A stretch of 33,172 nucleotides of DNA from Salinivirgaceae bacterium (lineage in GTDB: Bacteria; Bacteroidota; Bacteroidia; Bacteroidales; Salinivirgaceae): positions 1 to 33,172 of the forward strand of contig JAQICA010000222.1 in the NCBI GenBank assembly GCA_027858775.1. The letters run 5' to 3'. This document shows positions 1 through 7,493 of the stretch, piece by piece. Position 1 is the first letter of the stretch. Every line of letters starts with the position of its first letter. Made by a program: the position numbers and the translations under genes. The notes under the pieces are model-generated. The model had not been told where the DNA came from. It made no database searches and worked only from the letters and a program-made list of their open reading frames with translations.

Positions 1-222
1 CCAACAATTGATGCCCAGGAGGACTCAAATTTTAAACGAGAGAAGAGACAGGTGTTTTAGAAAAATAAATTTGGCACACCAGAGAAGGGCAGCAAAGGCT
101 TACCTCCTGACCCAGGAGATGGTGATGGAGGAAACCCGATTCCTATTTCGGGAGGAGCCGTTTTGCTCGGTGTAGGGTTAACATTATATGCATTAAAAAA
201 AACAAAAAAAAGGGAGTCTTAA
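1..222 (+). pseudogene. C-terminal part of a small Gly/Pro-rich membrane-anchored protein, interrupted by an amber codon
   Basis: Frame 1 is open from the window edge (PTIDAQEDSNFKREKRQVF), hits TAG at 58-60, then stays open to TAA at 220-222. The second part reads KFGTPEKGSKGLPPDPGDGD, then a glycine-rich stretch, a hydrophobic segment (GGAVLLGVGLTLYAL) and a basic tail. That layout (PPDPG linker, one short membrane helix, Lys/Arg end) is familiar from small Bacteroidota surface or membrane proteins. There is no ATG, GTG or TTG in frame after the TAG, so the second half cannot easily be its own gene. I infer one gene whose start lies before the window and which carries a nonsense mutation or sequencing error. 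Function unknown. Confidence 0.45.
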
Positions 223-239
223 CAGATTCCCTTTTTTTG
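203..239 (+). terminator. Rho-independent terminator
   Basis: An 8-bp stem (agggagtc with gattccct, one G-U pair) has a short loop that overlaps the TAA at 220-222 and is followed by seven T. It ends the transcript of the interrupted small gene and separates it from the phosphatase operon at 333. Confidence 0.75.
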
Positions 240-332
240 TTATATATTTTTCACTAATACCACGCAAAAACACCCGTTTTAACACACTAATTCGCACTTT
301 TTTTATATTATTGTATTCTATAAAAACGAGCT

Positions 333-1724
333 ATGCTAGAAAGGCATTGGCAAACGTACAAGAAATCAAATAAAATTAGTGTGAAAAAAAATCAAATCAT
401 ATACGAGCTTATCCATTCCCGCAAATCTTTTTTCTCCAAAGAAGAAAAAATAAAGCTGATAAAAACCGGCAGCACATTAGCCAATGCTGAATTAGCATTT
501 GAAAACAAACTATTTGAAGAAAAATATTATAGCTTATTAAAGCTACTGGCAGATATTATTCTTTTGATCGACAATAAAGGAAATGTAATAAAATCTACCG
601 TTTGCGAAGAATACCAGCAAGAGTATACCATACCGACAATCGAAAGCATTTCAAATCATGTTAATGAAGATTCTTCTTGTGTATTCGCCTCAAAAATAAA
701 TCAGACACTAAAAAACCACCGCAGCTACATTATTAATTTCACACTTCATGGTGACGATACAACCAATACATTCGAAGCTGTAATGACACCCTATAACGAG
801 CAGCGATGTCTTATACATGCTGTCGATATTTCAAAATCACAACCAAAAATCCAGGGCACAGAGAATACTTTACGTCAAGAGCTTCGTGAATTAAGCAAAG
901 AAAAAGGCCTCTTAGAACTATCTAACCAAAAATTAATTTCACGTAATCGAGATTTAATAGACAGTATATCGTACGCAAAAAAAATTCAACGAGCCATTTT
1001 CCCAGAGCCCAAAGCGTTTCAAAAAATCTTTATCGATAGTTTTATTCTCTTTACGCCCAAAGACATGGTTAGCGGGGATATGTACTGGTTTGAACGCTAC
1101 GAGGATACAACAGTATTGGCGGTTGTGGATTGCACCGGACATGGTGTACCTGGGGCATTTATTGCTGTACTAGCCTATTCATTGCTCAACAAAATCCTTA
1201 GCGAAAAAAATGTGCAATTTAAACAGCCTTCAGAGCTTCTTAGCGAACTTCATTTTGAATTAACAAACATTCTTAATCATGATAAATCGCTTACCGAAGT
1301 TAAAGATGGCATGGATATCAGCCTTTGTTTGATTAATCAAGGACACAATATTTTATACTTCTCCGGTGCTTTTCACAATTTATACAGAGTTACAGAAGGA
1401 TCATTACAAATTGTAAAAGGAGACAAATTAACTGTTGGAGGAGGAAATTACGGCAAAAAAGAGATGTTTCGGTTTACAACCAAAGCCATTCACTACGACT
1501 CGCAAGACGCCTTTTATTTAACTTCTGATGGCTACTTAGATCAATTTGGAGGAGAAAAGGATAAAAAATTCTTAAGCAAGCGATTTAGAAATATGATTGA
1601 GGAAAACTATCAAAAGCCCATGGTTGATCAGGTTAAGATATTCGAAAACCAATACAATAACTGGAAAGGCGATAACGAACAAGTCGATGATATTTTAGTT
1701 GTTGGATTTAAATGTAAGTTTTAG
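333..1724 (+). CDS. SpoIIE-family PP2C serine/threonine phosphatase with PAS-like N-terminal region
   Basis: Likely a soluble protein phosphatase: no signal peptide or membrane helix is seen. Residues 65-170 look like a degenerate PAS-type sensor fold (weak call) and 172-208 form a coiled coil. The junction DSISYAKKIQ (210-219) leads into the SpoIIE/PP2C domain (about 225-460). Metal-binding acidic residues are visible: D249 in SGDMYWF, D266 in VVDCTGHGVPGAF, D399 in LTSDGYLDQFGG and D452/D453 in QVDDILVVGF, so it should be active. The family dephosphorylates phosphoserine/threonine proteins, classically STAS anti-anti-sigma factors, but no such partner is encoded nearby. It is the first gene of a plus-strand cluster; the secreted DUF4384 protein starts 33 bases after its stop. 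The ATG at 333 is the first in frame. Confidence 0.88.
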   Translation: MLERHWQTYKKSNKISVKKNQIIYELIHSRKSFFSKEEKIKLIKTGSTLANAELAFENKLFEEKYYSLLKLLADIILLIDNKGNVIKSTVCEEYQQEYTIPTIESISNHVNEDSSCVFASKINQTLKNHRSYIINFTLHGDDTTNTFEAVMTPYNEQRCLIHAVDISKSQPKIQGTENTLRQELRELSKEKGLLELSNQKLISRNRDLIDSISYAKKIQRAIFPEPKAFQKIFIDSFILFTPKDMVSGDMYWFERYEDTTVLAVVDCTGHGVPGAFIAVLAYSLLNKILSEKNVQFKQPSELLSELHFELTNILNHDKSLTEVKDGMDISLCLINQGHNILYFSGAFHNLYRVTEGSLQIVKGDKLTVGGGNYGKKEMFRFTTKAIHYDSQDAFYLTSDGYLDQFGGEKDKKFLSKRFRNMIEENYQKPMVDQVKIFENQYNNWKGDNEQVDDILVVGFKCKF

Positions 1725-1757
1725 TATTTTCATACAATAAAACTAAACAGCAATAGT

Positions 1758-2597
1758 ATGATTATCACAAAAAAGAATCACACGTCTCACATAAATCAAC
1801 AATTATTACTATTCGCATTCGCCCTAATACTCCTATTACTTAGTACTAGTAGCAGTTTTGCCGATAATAAGACAATAAAAGTCAAAAATATTAAAGGGCA
1901 AGCAATTGGGGGTGTAAACGCTTCGCCGGCATCCATTATTGATCAAGCCATAAAAAATGCTAAGTTAATAGCACTGTCTGAAGCTGGAATTCATGAGGAA
2001 ATATCGGCATACCAAAACCTATACAAAAGTGAAACAGACGAAAATTACGAAGAGGTGTTCATGTCCGATATCTTTACAAGTGTCAGCGGAGTTGTTTCGA
2101 ACATCAATGTGCGAGATACAGTGGCTCATTTCGACCCCAAAACATTCACTCTCAAAGTAAGTGTCACAATCGATGCTACAGTGATTAAATATGACAAAAA
2201 AGAAGATCGAACATTTGACGCATGGGTAGAAGGCATAAAAGCATTTTACCAAAACAATAGTATAATATCCTTTACAGTAAAGCCAACACAGGATTGCTAT
2301 GCGCGAATATTTTTAATAGCAAAAAATCAAGAGTCTTATGTTCTGTTCCCAAACGATCATGAAAGCGATATAAAACTACAAGCCAATACGGAACAAACTT
2401 TCCCTACAGAAGAACTCGATTACTGGTTGGACACTGAAATAGACAAAGAACCCCATAGAATTATCATTGTACTCTTAAAAAAGCCCATTCCATACACAAA
2501 TAAAGTTGCTTATAAGCCCATTTTAGACTGGATTATGAGCATTTCGCCCGAAACAAGAGTAGTAAAAACATTTGGATTCATAGTTGCAAAAGACTAA
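1758..2597 (+). CDS. Secreted DUF4384-domain protein
   Basis: An N-terminal signal peptide (hydrophobic 16-33, ending near SSSFA) sends this 279-residue protein out of the cytoplasm. Residues 40-150 hold a conserved-looking region with an alpha-helical stretch (SIIDQAIKNAKLIALSEA) and beta strands, reminiscent of LPP20/FlgT-type N-terminal modules. Residues 160-245 match the DUF4384 pattern: a short beta domain with YARIFLIAKNQESYVLFPND and a conserved Pro near KKPIPY. DUF4384 has no settled biochemical role; it is common in envelope proteins and next to bacterial kinases. It sits between a cytoplasmic SpoIIE phosphatase and two LPP20-type proteins, so I infer an envelope job linked to that signalling gene. 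The domain call is moderately sure; the function is not known. Confidence 0.7.
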   Translation: MIITKKNHTSHINQQLLLFAFALILLLLSTSSSFADNKTIKVKNIKGQAIGGVNASPASIIDQAIKNAKLIALSEAGIHEEISAYQNLYKSETDENYEEVFMSDIFTSVSGVVSNINVRDTVAHFDPKTFTLKVSVTIDATVIKYDKKEDRTFDAWVEGIKAFYQNNSIISFTVKPTQDCYARIFLIAKNQESYVLFPNDHESDIKLQANTEQTFPTEELDYWLDTEIDKEPHRIIIVLLKKPIPYTNKVAYKPILDWIMSISPETRVVKTFGFIVAKD

Positions 2598-2713
2598 TGC
2601 CCAATTACTTATCAATATTTAATATATCGTTAACACGCACAAGTGATAAAAGAATTTGGGGATGAAGAATATATTTCACATTTTTACAAACGTAATCAAA
2701 AAATTTTTCAGTT

Positions 2714-3295
2714 ATGAAAATGAAAATGAAAGGTATTTTATCTATTACAATGATGGCGGCCGTAGTTGGATTTATGAGTTGCGGTGGCCCAAAGGAAGCA
2801 GCTAAGAAGGACACTGGATTCCAGGAAATTAACATACCGTGCCAAGAAAATGGTTACTCAGATGCTGAGTATTTCCGTTCTTCTGGAAGCGGTAAAAGTG
2901 CGAACATGGCTACTTCTAAAGACAAGGCCATGCTCAATGCAAAAACACGACTTGCAGGTTTAATCAACTCAACAATCAAGTCGGTTACTGAGCAATACAC
3001 TAACGAAATTGACGTGGGTGATGCAACTGAGTTTGAACAAAGTTTTGAGCAAATGACCAGAGACGTTGTAAAACAAAAACTAGTTGAGGTTGCTGTTACT
3101 TGCGAAAAAACAGGTACCGGTTCAAGTGGACAGTACGAAACTTACCTTGCTATTCAGGTTTTAAAAGACCACATTTACAACGGAATTGACGAAAAAATTT
3201 CGAAAGACAAAAAACTTCAGCTGAAATACGATCGCATGAAGTTTAAAGAAAAATTCGACGATGAGATGGATAAACTCGAAAGAGAAAATCCGTAA
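2714..3295 (+). CDS. LPP20-family lipoprotein
   Basis: A 193-residue lipoprotein: a hydrophobic signal segment ends in the lipobox FMSC (Cys23) followed by GG, typical of Bacteroidota lipoproteins. Residues 45-165 fit the LPP20 pattern: YFRSSGSGKSANMATSKDKA followed by a helix with regularly spaced Ala (AMLNAKTRLAGLI), then a strand-rich part ending QYETYLAIQVL. The tail (170-193) is charged and helical. LPP20-like proteins include Helicobacter Lpp20 and Vibrio FlgP, which sit in or under the outer membrane. This genome region shows no flagellar genes, so a general envelope role is more likely. The start could also be Met3 or Met5 without affecting the lipobox. A strong terminator lies 20 bases after the stop. 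Confidence 0.75.
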   Translation: MKMKMKGILSITMMAAVVGFMSCGGPKEAAKKDTGFQEINIPCQENGYSDAEYFRSSGSGKSANMATSKDKAMLNAKTRLAGLINSTIKSVTEQYTNEIDVGDATEFEQSFEQMTRDVVKQKLVEVAVTCEKTGTGSSGQYETYLAIQVLKDHIYNGIDEKISKDKKLQLKYDRMKFKEKFDDEMDKLERENP

Positions 3296-3315
3296 TGAGC
3301 TAGTCGATAACACAA

Positions 3316-3354
3316 AAAATCAGTATTCCGGCCAGCCGGATACTGATTTTTTTG
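3316..3354 (+). terminator. Rho-independent terminator after the LPP20 lipoprotein gene
   Basis: A long, nearly perfect stem (aatcagtattccgg with ccggatactgatt, one bulge) and a tiny loop are followed by a seven-T run. It separates the lipoprotein gene from the secreted LPP20-like gene at 3391, so that gene depends on read-through or on a promoter within about 40 bases. Confidence 0.85.
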
Positions 3355-3390
3355 TTTAAGTACATATTTTTTCACGTAAAACTATAGACC

Positions 3391-4689
3391 ATGAATAAAT
3401 TCTTTAATATACTGCTAATTGCCATCCTTTCTTTATCGTTTGTGCCTGTAGAGGCGCAAAAGGTAGTAGAAAGTAGTGAGCGCAGAGCCCCAAAATGGAT
3501 TAACGGGTTAGAAAAAGACTACATCATTATTGTAGGAACAGGCTCTGATGTGGAAAAAGCCAAGGAAGACGCGCTAATCAGAATAAAAGAAAAAATTATT
3601 CGTTCCGTTGCAGAAAATGTACAGTTCGAAAGTAAAATGACGCGCAAAGAAGATATGATGAACAATATCTCAAACTACGCAGAAAACTACGAATCCACAA
3701 CAAAGTCGCAGGCAAGTGATGTTTCTTTTGTAAAAGGAATTGCTCTTAATAAAGCCGAAGAGTTTTATTGGGAAGTGCTCAAAAATAAAGATACAGATGC
3801 CATTATAGCTCATTACCATGTTAAATATCCATTTTCGGAAATGGAGTTAAAAAAACTGGTGATGGCCTTTGAAAAAATGGATCGCGAACTATCAAATCAG
3901 CTAAACGGCATTTTGGATGACATACCAAACATGGCATCTGTTGAGCGTATGGAAGGCGCTATAAAAGAATTAACACAATTAGAAGAGCGCTTTTTTGGTC
4001 CCAGAAAAGACCAGGCAGCAACAGGTATTAGCCGCATTAAAACGCGTTTGAAATCAATTACCGTTCACCCGGAAATTAATAAACTCGGCGAAATCGTGTA
4101 TTCATTGCGCGTTGGAGACCAAATTGTTACGGCATCAAAAAAACCGAACGTGTTTAATCCCGGTAACTGTGCTACCATTACAAACGTTGAACCTACCAAA
4201 AGTGGATGGAAAATTATTTACGATCCACAATACTGCTACGAAGACCCGAACAATAAAATTACCGTGAGACACGCAATTCGTTATAATAATTTGTCGCACG
4301 ACTTCCACTTCGATATTAATGACAATAAAGTAGAAGTTTTTATGCACTCCGACATTTTAATGAATGCAGGGAATATTGAAGGCGATGTGGCCAAAGATAT
4401 AACGATGGTATTTAACCTTACATCAGAGTTTGATAGCCCCTTCATCATTGAACGGATAACATTAAAATACGACAGAGTATCTCCCATTTCTTTCGACAAT
4501 ATCAACAAAACCTTTAGCGGAAAAGGCGATCATGAGTTGAAACTGACTTTAGACAAAGACTTGTCTGTAGAAGAGTACAGTTCGAAAAACACCCCCATGG
4601 TAAATGGGTTAATTCACTACAGCTCGAAAGATTCAGGTGAAAAATTCACTTACAAGCTTTATAAGCACACCGTTACAACAAATTTTTAA
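3391..4689 (+). CDS. Secreted LPP20-like protein with beta-rich C-terminal region
   Basis: The 432-residue product begins with a signal peptide (MNKFFNILLIAILSLSFVPV, cleavage near VEAQ). Residues 34-150 carry an LPP20-type module: APKWINGLEKDYIIIVGTG followed by an Ala-containing helix (VEKAKEDALIRIKEKI). Residues 150-225 are helical and charged; 225-432 look like beta sandwiches with no family I can name. There is no lipobox, so it is periplasmic or loosely held at the outer membrane. It is the second LPP20-type protein here, suggesting that the lipoprotein at 2714 and this one work as partners. A terminator just upstream means the two may be expressed at different levels. A shared convergent terminator ends the transcript at 4708-4737. 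Confidence 0.65.
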   Translation: MNKFFNILLIAILSLSFVPVEAQKVVESSERRAPKWINGLEKDYIIIVGTGSDVEKAKEDALIRIKEKIIRSVAENVQFESKMTRKEDMMNNISNYAENYESTTKSQASDVSFVKGIALNKAEEFYWEVLKNKDTDAIIAHYHVKYPFSEMELKKLVMAFEKMDRELSNQLNGILDDIPNMASVERMEGAIKELTQLEERFFGPRKDQAATGISRIKTRLKSITVHPEINKLGEIVYSLRVGDQIVTASKKPNVFNPGNCATITNVEPTKSGWKIIYDPQYCYEDPNNKITVRHAIRYNNLSHDFHFDINDNKVEVFMHSDILMNAGNIEGDVAKDITMVFNLTSEFDSPFIIERITLKYDRVSPISFDNINKTFSGKGDHELKLTLDKDLSVEEYSSKNTPMVNGLIHYSSKDSGEKFTYKLYKHTVTTNF

Positions 4690-4707
4690 TATCATAAAAA
4701 ATCGAAC

Positions 4708-4737
4708 AAAAGCCACTTTTACGAGTGGCTTTTTTTT
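4708..4737. terminator. Convergent (bidirectional) terminator
   Basis: agccact and agtggct form a 7-bp stem with an 8-base loop, flanked by eight T on the plus strand and a short T run on the minus strand. It ends the plus-strand envelope cluster and the minus-strand ddl operon. The stop of the broken DUF429 gene lies inside the hairpin. Confidence 0.75.
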
Positions 4738-5438
4738 GGCACAAATATTTGTTGTCGCAACCCTGAATGATTTACAATAGTCTTATCAGGAATTACCTCA
4801 AAATAATCGGGGTAAAACAAATGCGAACCAATGGCCAAAACCATGGCATCTAAAATATCATCTGCTTTAAGATGTTTGCGAAGCGTGCGTTGAAAAATCA
4901 TGTAAAAGAACGATTCGATGTTGGAATAGTACATTTATAAAATGGCCAACCGCTCTTCTACTCCTTGCTTTCCCTTTTTTTGAAAGACAACGGCACATCC
5001 TTGTTCAACCGTTGGAAAAACAGTTCCGGATGTGCTTCATGCCAATATTCAACTTGCGTGTGACATCCAAGAAATCGATTTAATTTGCGTATGCGAGGCA
5101 TTATATTCCAAACTTGTTTTAATATTTTTTTTCGGTAATACGCTCATTAATATCACATGCTTCGCGATATGTGGCGACGAAGGCGGCTTCTTCCACCGGT
5201 GGCGAAAATACAGAGGATTTTAACGGTATGGGAAGTTTTGCACGTAATTGCACATCACATTTTCGGGTTGAACCTGTTCGATTAAGTCCAATGGGCATAT
5301 CAATAAAAGCATGATACGTTGCAGAAGGCATAGAGATTTGTTGTACATGATCAACAACTGCCATCCAAGCTGTCCATTATCGTCAATTTCTACTTTAAAC
5401 CAACCTTTCGGACATCCATCAATTCCCAAATACGTCAT
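4719..5438 (-). pseudogene. DUF429-domain gene broken by several frameshifts
   Basis: Pieces of one DUF429 protein appear in order in different minus-strand frames. 5438 down starts MTYLGIDGCPKGWFKVEIDD. From about 5364 the next frame gives AFIDMPIGL, RKCDVQLRAKLP, SSVFSPPVEEA and REACDINERITEKK. After an A-rich run at about 5120, a third frame gives KQVWNIMPRIRK and HEAHPELFFQRLN. After a seven-A run near 4980, it continues KQGVEERLAIL, then an in-frame TAA, then YYSNIES and KADDILDAMVLAIG. These are the usual DUF429 landmarks (YLGIDGC, IDMPIGL, VWNI-PKIRE, SHPE, DDaLDA). Two breaks lie at A runs, so assembly error is possible, but the first break and the TAA do not. The ATG overlaps the ddl stop by four bases (ATGA), showing the gene once belonged to the operon. 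Confidence 0.8.
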
Positions 5439-6421
5439 GCCTGACTTCTATCAAGCGCATCGTTCATGGCGATTGTAAAAAGCTTCGTAGTAGTAAAACC
5501 AAAAGCTTCGGCTTGTTGGGGAACAATACTCGCCGCGCTCATACCCGGAACGGTATTCACCTCAATCAAAAAGTAGCGATTATCTTTTAACAAATAGTCG
5601 ATACGCACAATACCCTGACAATTTAGATGAGCATAGATTTGCGATGATAACGACTTTACTGTGTTCATTTCGGCATCGGTAATTCGGGCAGGCGTAATTT
5701 CGTCAGCCATTCCAATTGTATATTTTGCCTCGTAATCGAAAAATTCGTTTTTGCTCACAATTTCGGTAGCCGGAAAAATAAATTCTTCTTTCAGGGTTTT
5801 AATCAAGCCGCACGTAACCTCTGTTCCTGCTATAAACGATTCAATTAGAACGCCATCATCTTCAATAAAAGCCTTTTTTATGGCTTCGTCCAAATCTATT
5901 TCTTTCTTCACTTTCGTGATACCGAAACTACTCCCTCCGGCATTGGGCTTAACAAACAACGGAAGACCAAGTTTAGCCACAATATCTGAAACAGTATAGA
6001 AATCATTCTTTCGTAGAAAAACATAAGGCGCCGTTTCTACGCCGAGGTTCTGCAAGTAACGTTTTGTAGCCACTTTATTGAAAGTGAGAGCCGAAGTAAA
6101 AGCATTGCTGGTAGTGTAGGGCATTTTAATCATATCGAAATAGCCTTGTAACTTGCCATCTTCTCCAGGAGTGCCGTGTATGGTTATAAACACAAGATCG
6201 AAGCACAAACGCTGACCATCGACAACTACAGAAAAATCATTTTTATCGATGGCATGTTCCTGCTTCTGATCGTCGATGTACACCCATTTGTCTTTATTGA
6301 TTAGAACATGAAAAACACTAAAGCGAGTTTTATCGATACTTTTTCCTATTTCTTTGGCGCTGTTAAAAGAAACAACATCTTCTTTGGAGTAACCTCCCGA
6401 AACTAAAGCAACTTTTACCAT
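5435..6421 (-). CDS. ddl: D-alanine--D-alanine ligase
   Basis: Cytoplasmic ATP-grasp ligase joining two D-Ala for peptidoglycan precursors. The 328-residue length is normal. Visible motifs: SKEDVVSFNSA (N-terminal substrate loop, 12-22), HGTPGEDGKLQGYFDM (82-97), LFVKPNAGGSSFGI (155-168, glycine-rich ATP loop), EFFDYEAKY (226-234) with the Tyr that favours D-Ala over D-lactate, GIVRIDYL (270-277) and FLIEVNTVPGMS (284-295, Mg-binding Glu and Asn). A normal D-Ala-D-Ala product is expected. It is preceded by the RluD gene (40-base gap) and overlaps the broken DUF429 gene by four bases. Grouping with an rluD homologue and a PASTA protein is common in Bacteroidota. Confidence 0.95.
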   Translation of the reverse strand: MVKVALVSGGYSKEDVVSFNSAKEIGKSIDKTRFSVFHVLINKDKWVYIDDQKQEHAIDKNDFSVVVDGQRLCFDLVFITIHGTPGEDGKLQGYFDMIKMPYTTSNAFTSALTFNKVATKRYLQNLGVETAPYVFLRKNDFYTVSDIVAKLGLPLFVKPNAGGSSFGITKVKKEIDLDEAIKKAFIEDDGVLIESFIAGTEVTCGLIKTLKEEFIFPATEIVSKNEFFDYEAKYTIGMADEITPARITDAEMNTVKSLSSQIYAHLNCQGIVRIDYLLKDNRYFLIEVNTVPGMSAASIVPQQAEAFGFTTTKLFTIAMNDALDRSQA

Positions 6422-6461
6422 ATTTCTACTTCGTTGGTTATAATCATAAAAGATTTAGTGT

Positions 6462-7484
6462 TCAAGACTGACTTCGATTTTCCAGATAATTTTCCCATTT
6501 GGTTAAAAGAGCAGAATAATCGTTGGGTAAATCTGAATCAAAAAACACGTCGTCCCCGGACTCGGGGTGGACAAAGCCCAGTGTTTTTGCATGAAGTGCT
6601 TGTCGTGGGCATATTTCAAAGCAGTTTTTAACAAATTGCTTGTATTTATTAAATGTTGTCCCTTTCAAAATCTGGTCGCCACCATACTCATTATCATTAA
6701 ATATGGGATGACCAATGTACTTCATATGCGCTCTGATTTGGTGCGTACGTCCGGTTTCGAGCTTGCATTCAACAAGAGTAACATAATCGAACTGTTTTAA
6801 CACTCTATAATGCGTTACAGCATGCTTGCCAAACTCCCCCTCGGGAAAAACGGTCATAACTTTTCTGTTTTTTAACGAACGGCCAATGTGTCCGGTAATA
6901 GTTCCTTCAGTTTCTTTTAAACTACCCCACACCAATGCCTGGTAGGTGCGCTTGGATGTATGATCGGCAAACTGTGCAGCCAATTTAACCTTAGCTTGTT
7001 CTGTTTTTGCAATGACCAACAAACCCGATGTATTTTTATCGATTCGGTGCACAAGTCCGGGACGCGGGTCGGTATTGTCCTTAAACATCTCCAAATCGCG
7101 AAAATGATAGGCCAGCCCATTGACCAATGTTCCGGTATAGTTTCCGTAGCCCGGATGCACCACCAAGCCGGCAGGTTTGTTTACAACAATTAGCTGATCG
7201 TCTTCGAATACGATATTAAGCGGAATATTTTCCTGAATAATTTTAATTTCTCGTGGTGGCTGTGCCATCATTACACGCACATCATCGCCGGGTTTTACTT
7301 TATAGTTCGGCTTAACCGATTCGCCATTCACCAGAATATATCCCGCTTTAGCGGCATCTTGTATTTTATTACGGCTGGCATTCTCAATACGTACAACTAA
7401 AAACTGATCGACACGCAAAGGGTTTTGCCCTGGATCTGCTGTGAACTGAAAGTGTTCGTACATTTCCTGTGCGGAATTTTCCAT
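6462..7484 (-). CDS. rluD: RluA/RluD-family 23S rRNA pseudouridine synthase
   Basis: Converts uridine to pseudouridine in large-subunit rRNA; RluD acts on the helix 69 loop. The 340-residue protein has an S4 RNA-binding domain (about 22-80, with RVDQFLVVRIENASRNKIQD) and the pseudouridine synthase domain (about 88-320). The catalytic motif GLVHRIDKNTSGLLVIAK (143-160) includes Asp149. HPGYGNYTGTLVNGL and GRTHQIRAHMKYIGHPI are further family signatures. Specific RluD function rather than RluC/RluA is inferred from length, S4 domain and context. It starts 9 bases after the upstream T9SS protein stop and is followed by ddl, so it is co-transcribed. Confidence 0.9.
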   Translation of the reverse strand: MENSAQEMYEHFQFTADPGQNPLRVDQFLVVRIENASRNKIQDAAKAGYILVNGESVKPNYKVKPGDDVRVMMAQPPREIKIIQENIPLNIVFEDDQLIVVNKPAGLVVHPGYGNYTGTLVNGLAYHFRDLEMFKDNTDPRPGLVHRIDKNTSGLLVIAKTEQAKVKLAAQFADHTSKRTYQALVWGSLKETEGTITGHIGRSLKNRKVMTVFPEGEFGKHAVTHYRVLKQFDYVTLVECKLETGRTHQIRAHMKYIGHPIFNDNEYGGDQILKGTTFNKYKQFVKNCFEICPRQALHAKTLGFVHPESGDDVFFDSDLPNDYSALLTKWENYLENRSQS

Positions 7485-7493
7485 ACTTTTCGC

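Noticed and set aside
5032-5223. Plus-strand ORF of 63 codons opposite the DUF429 remnant
   Set aside because: The minus strand carries recognisable DUF429 motifs throughout; the plus-strand frame has no family features.
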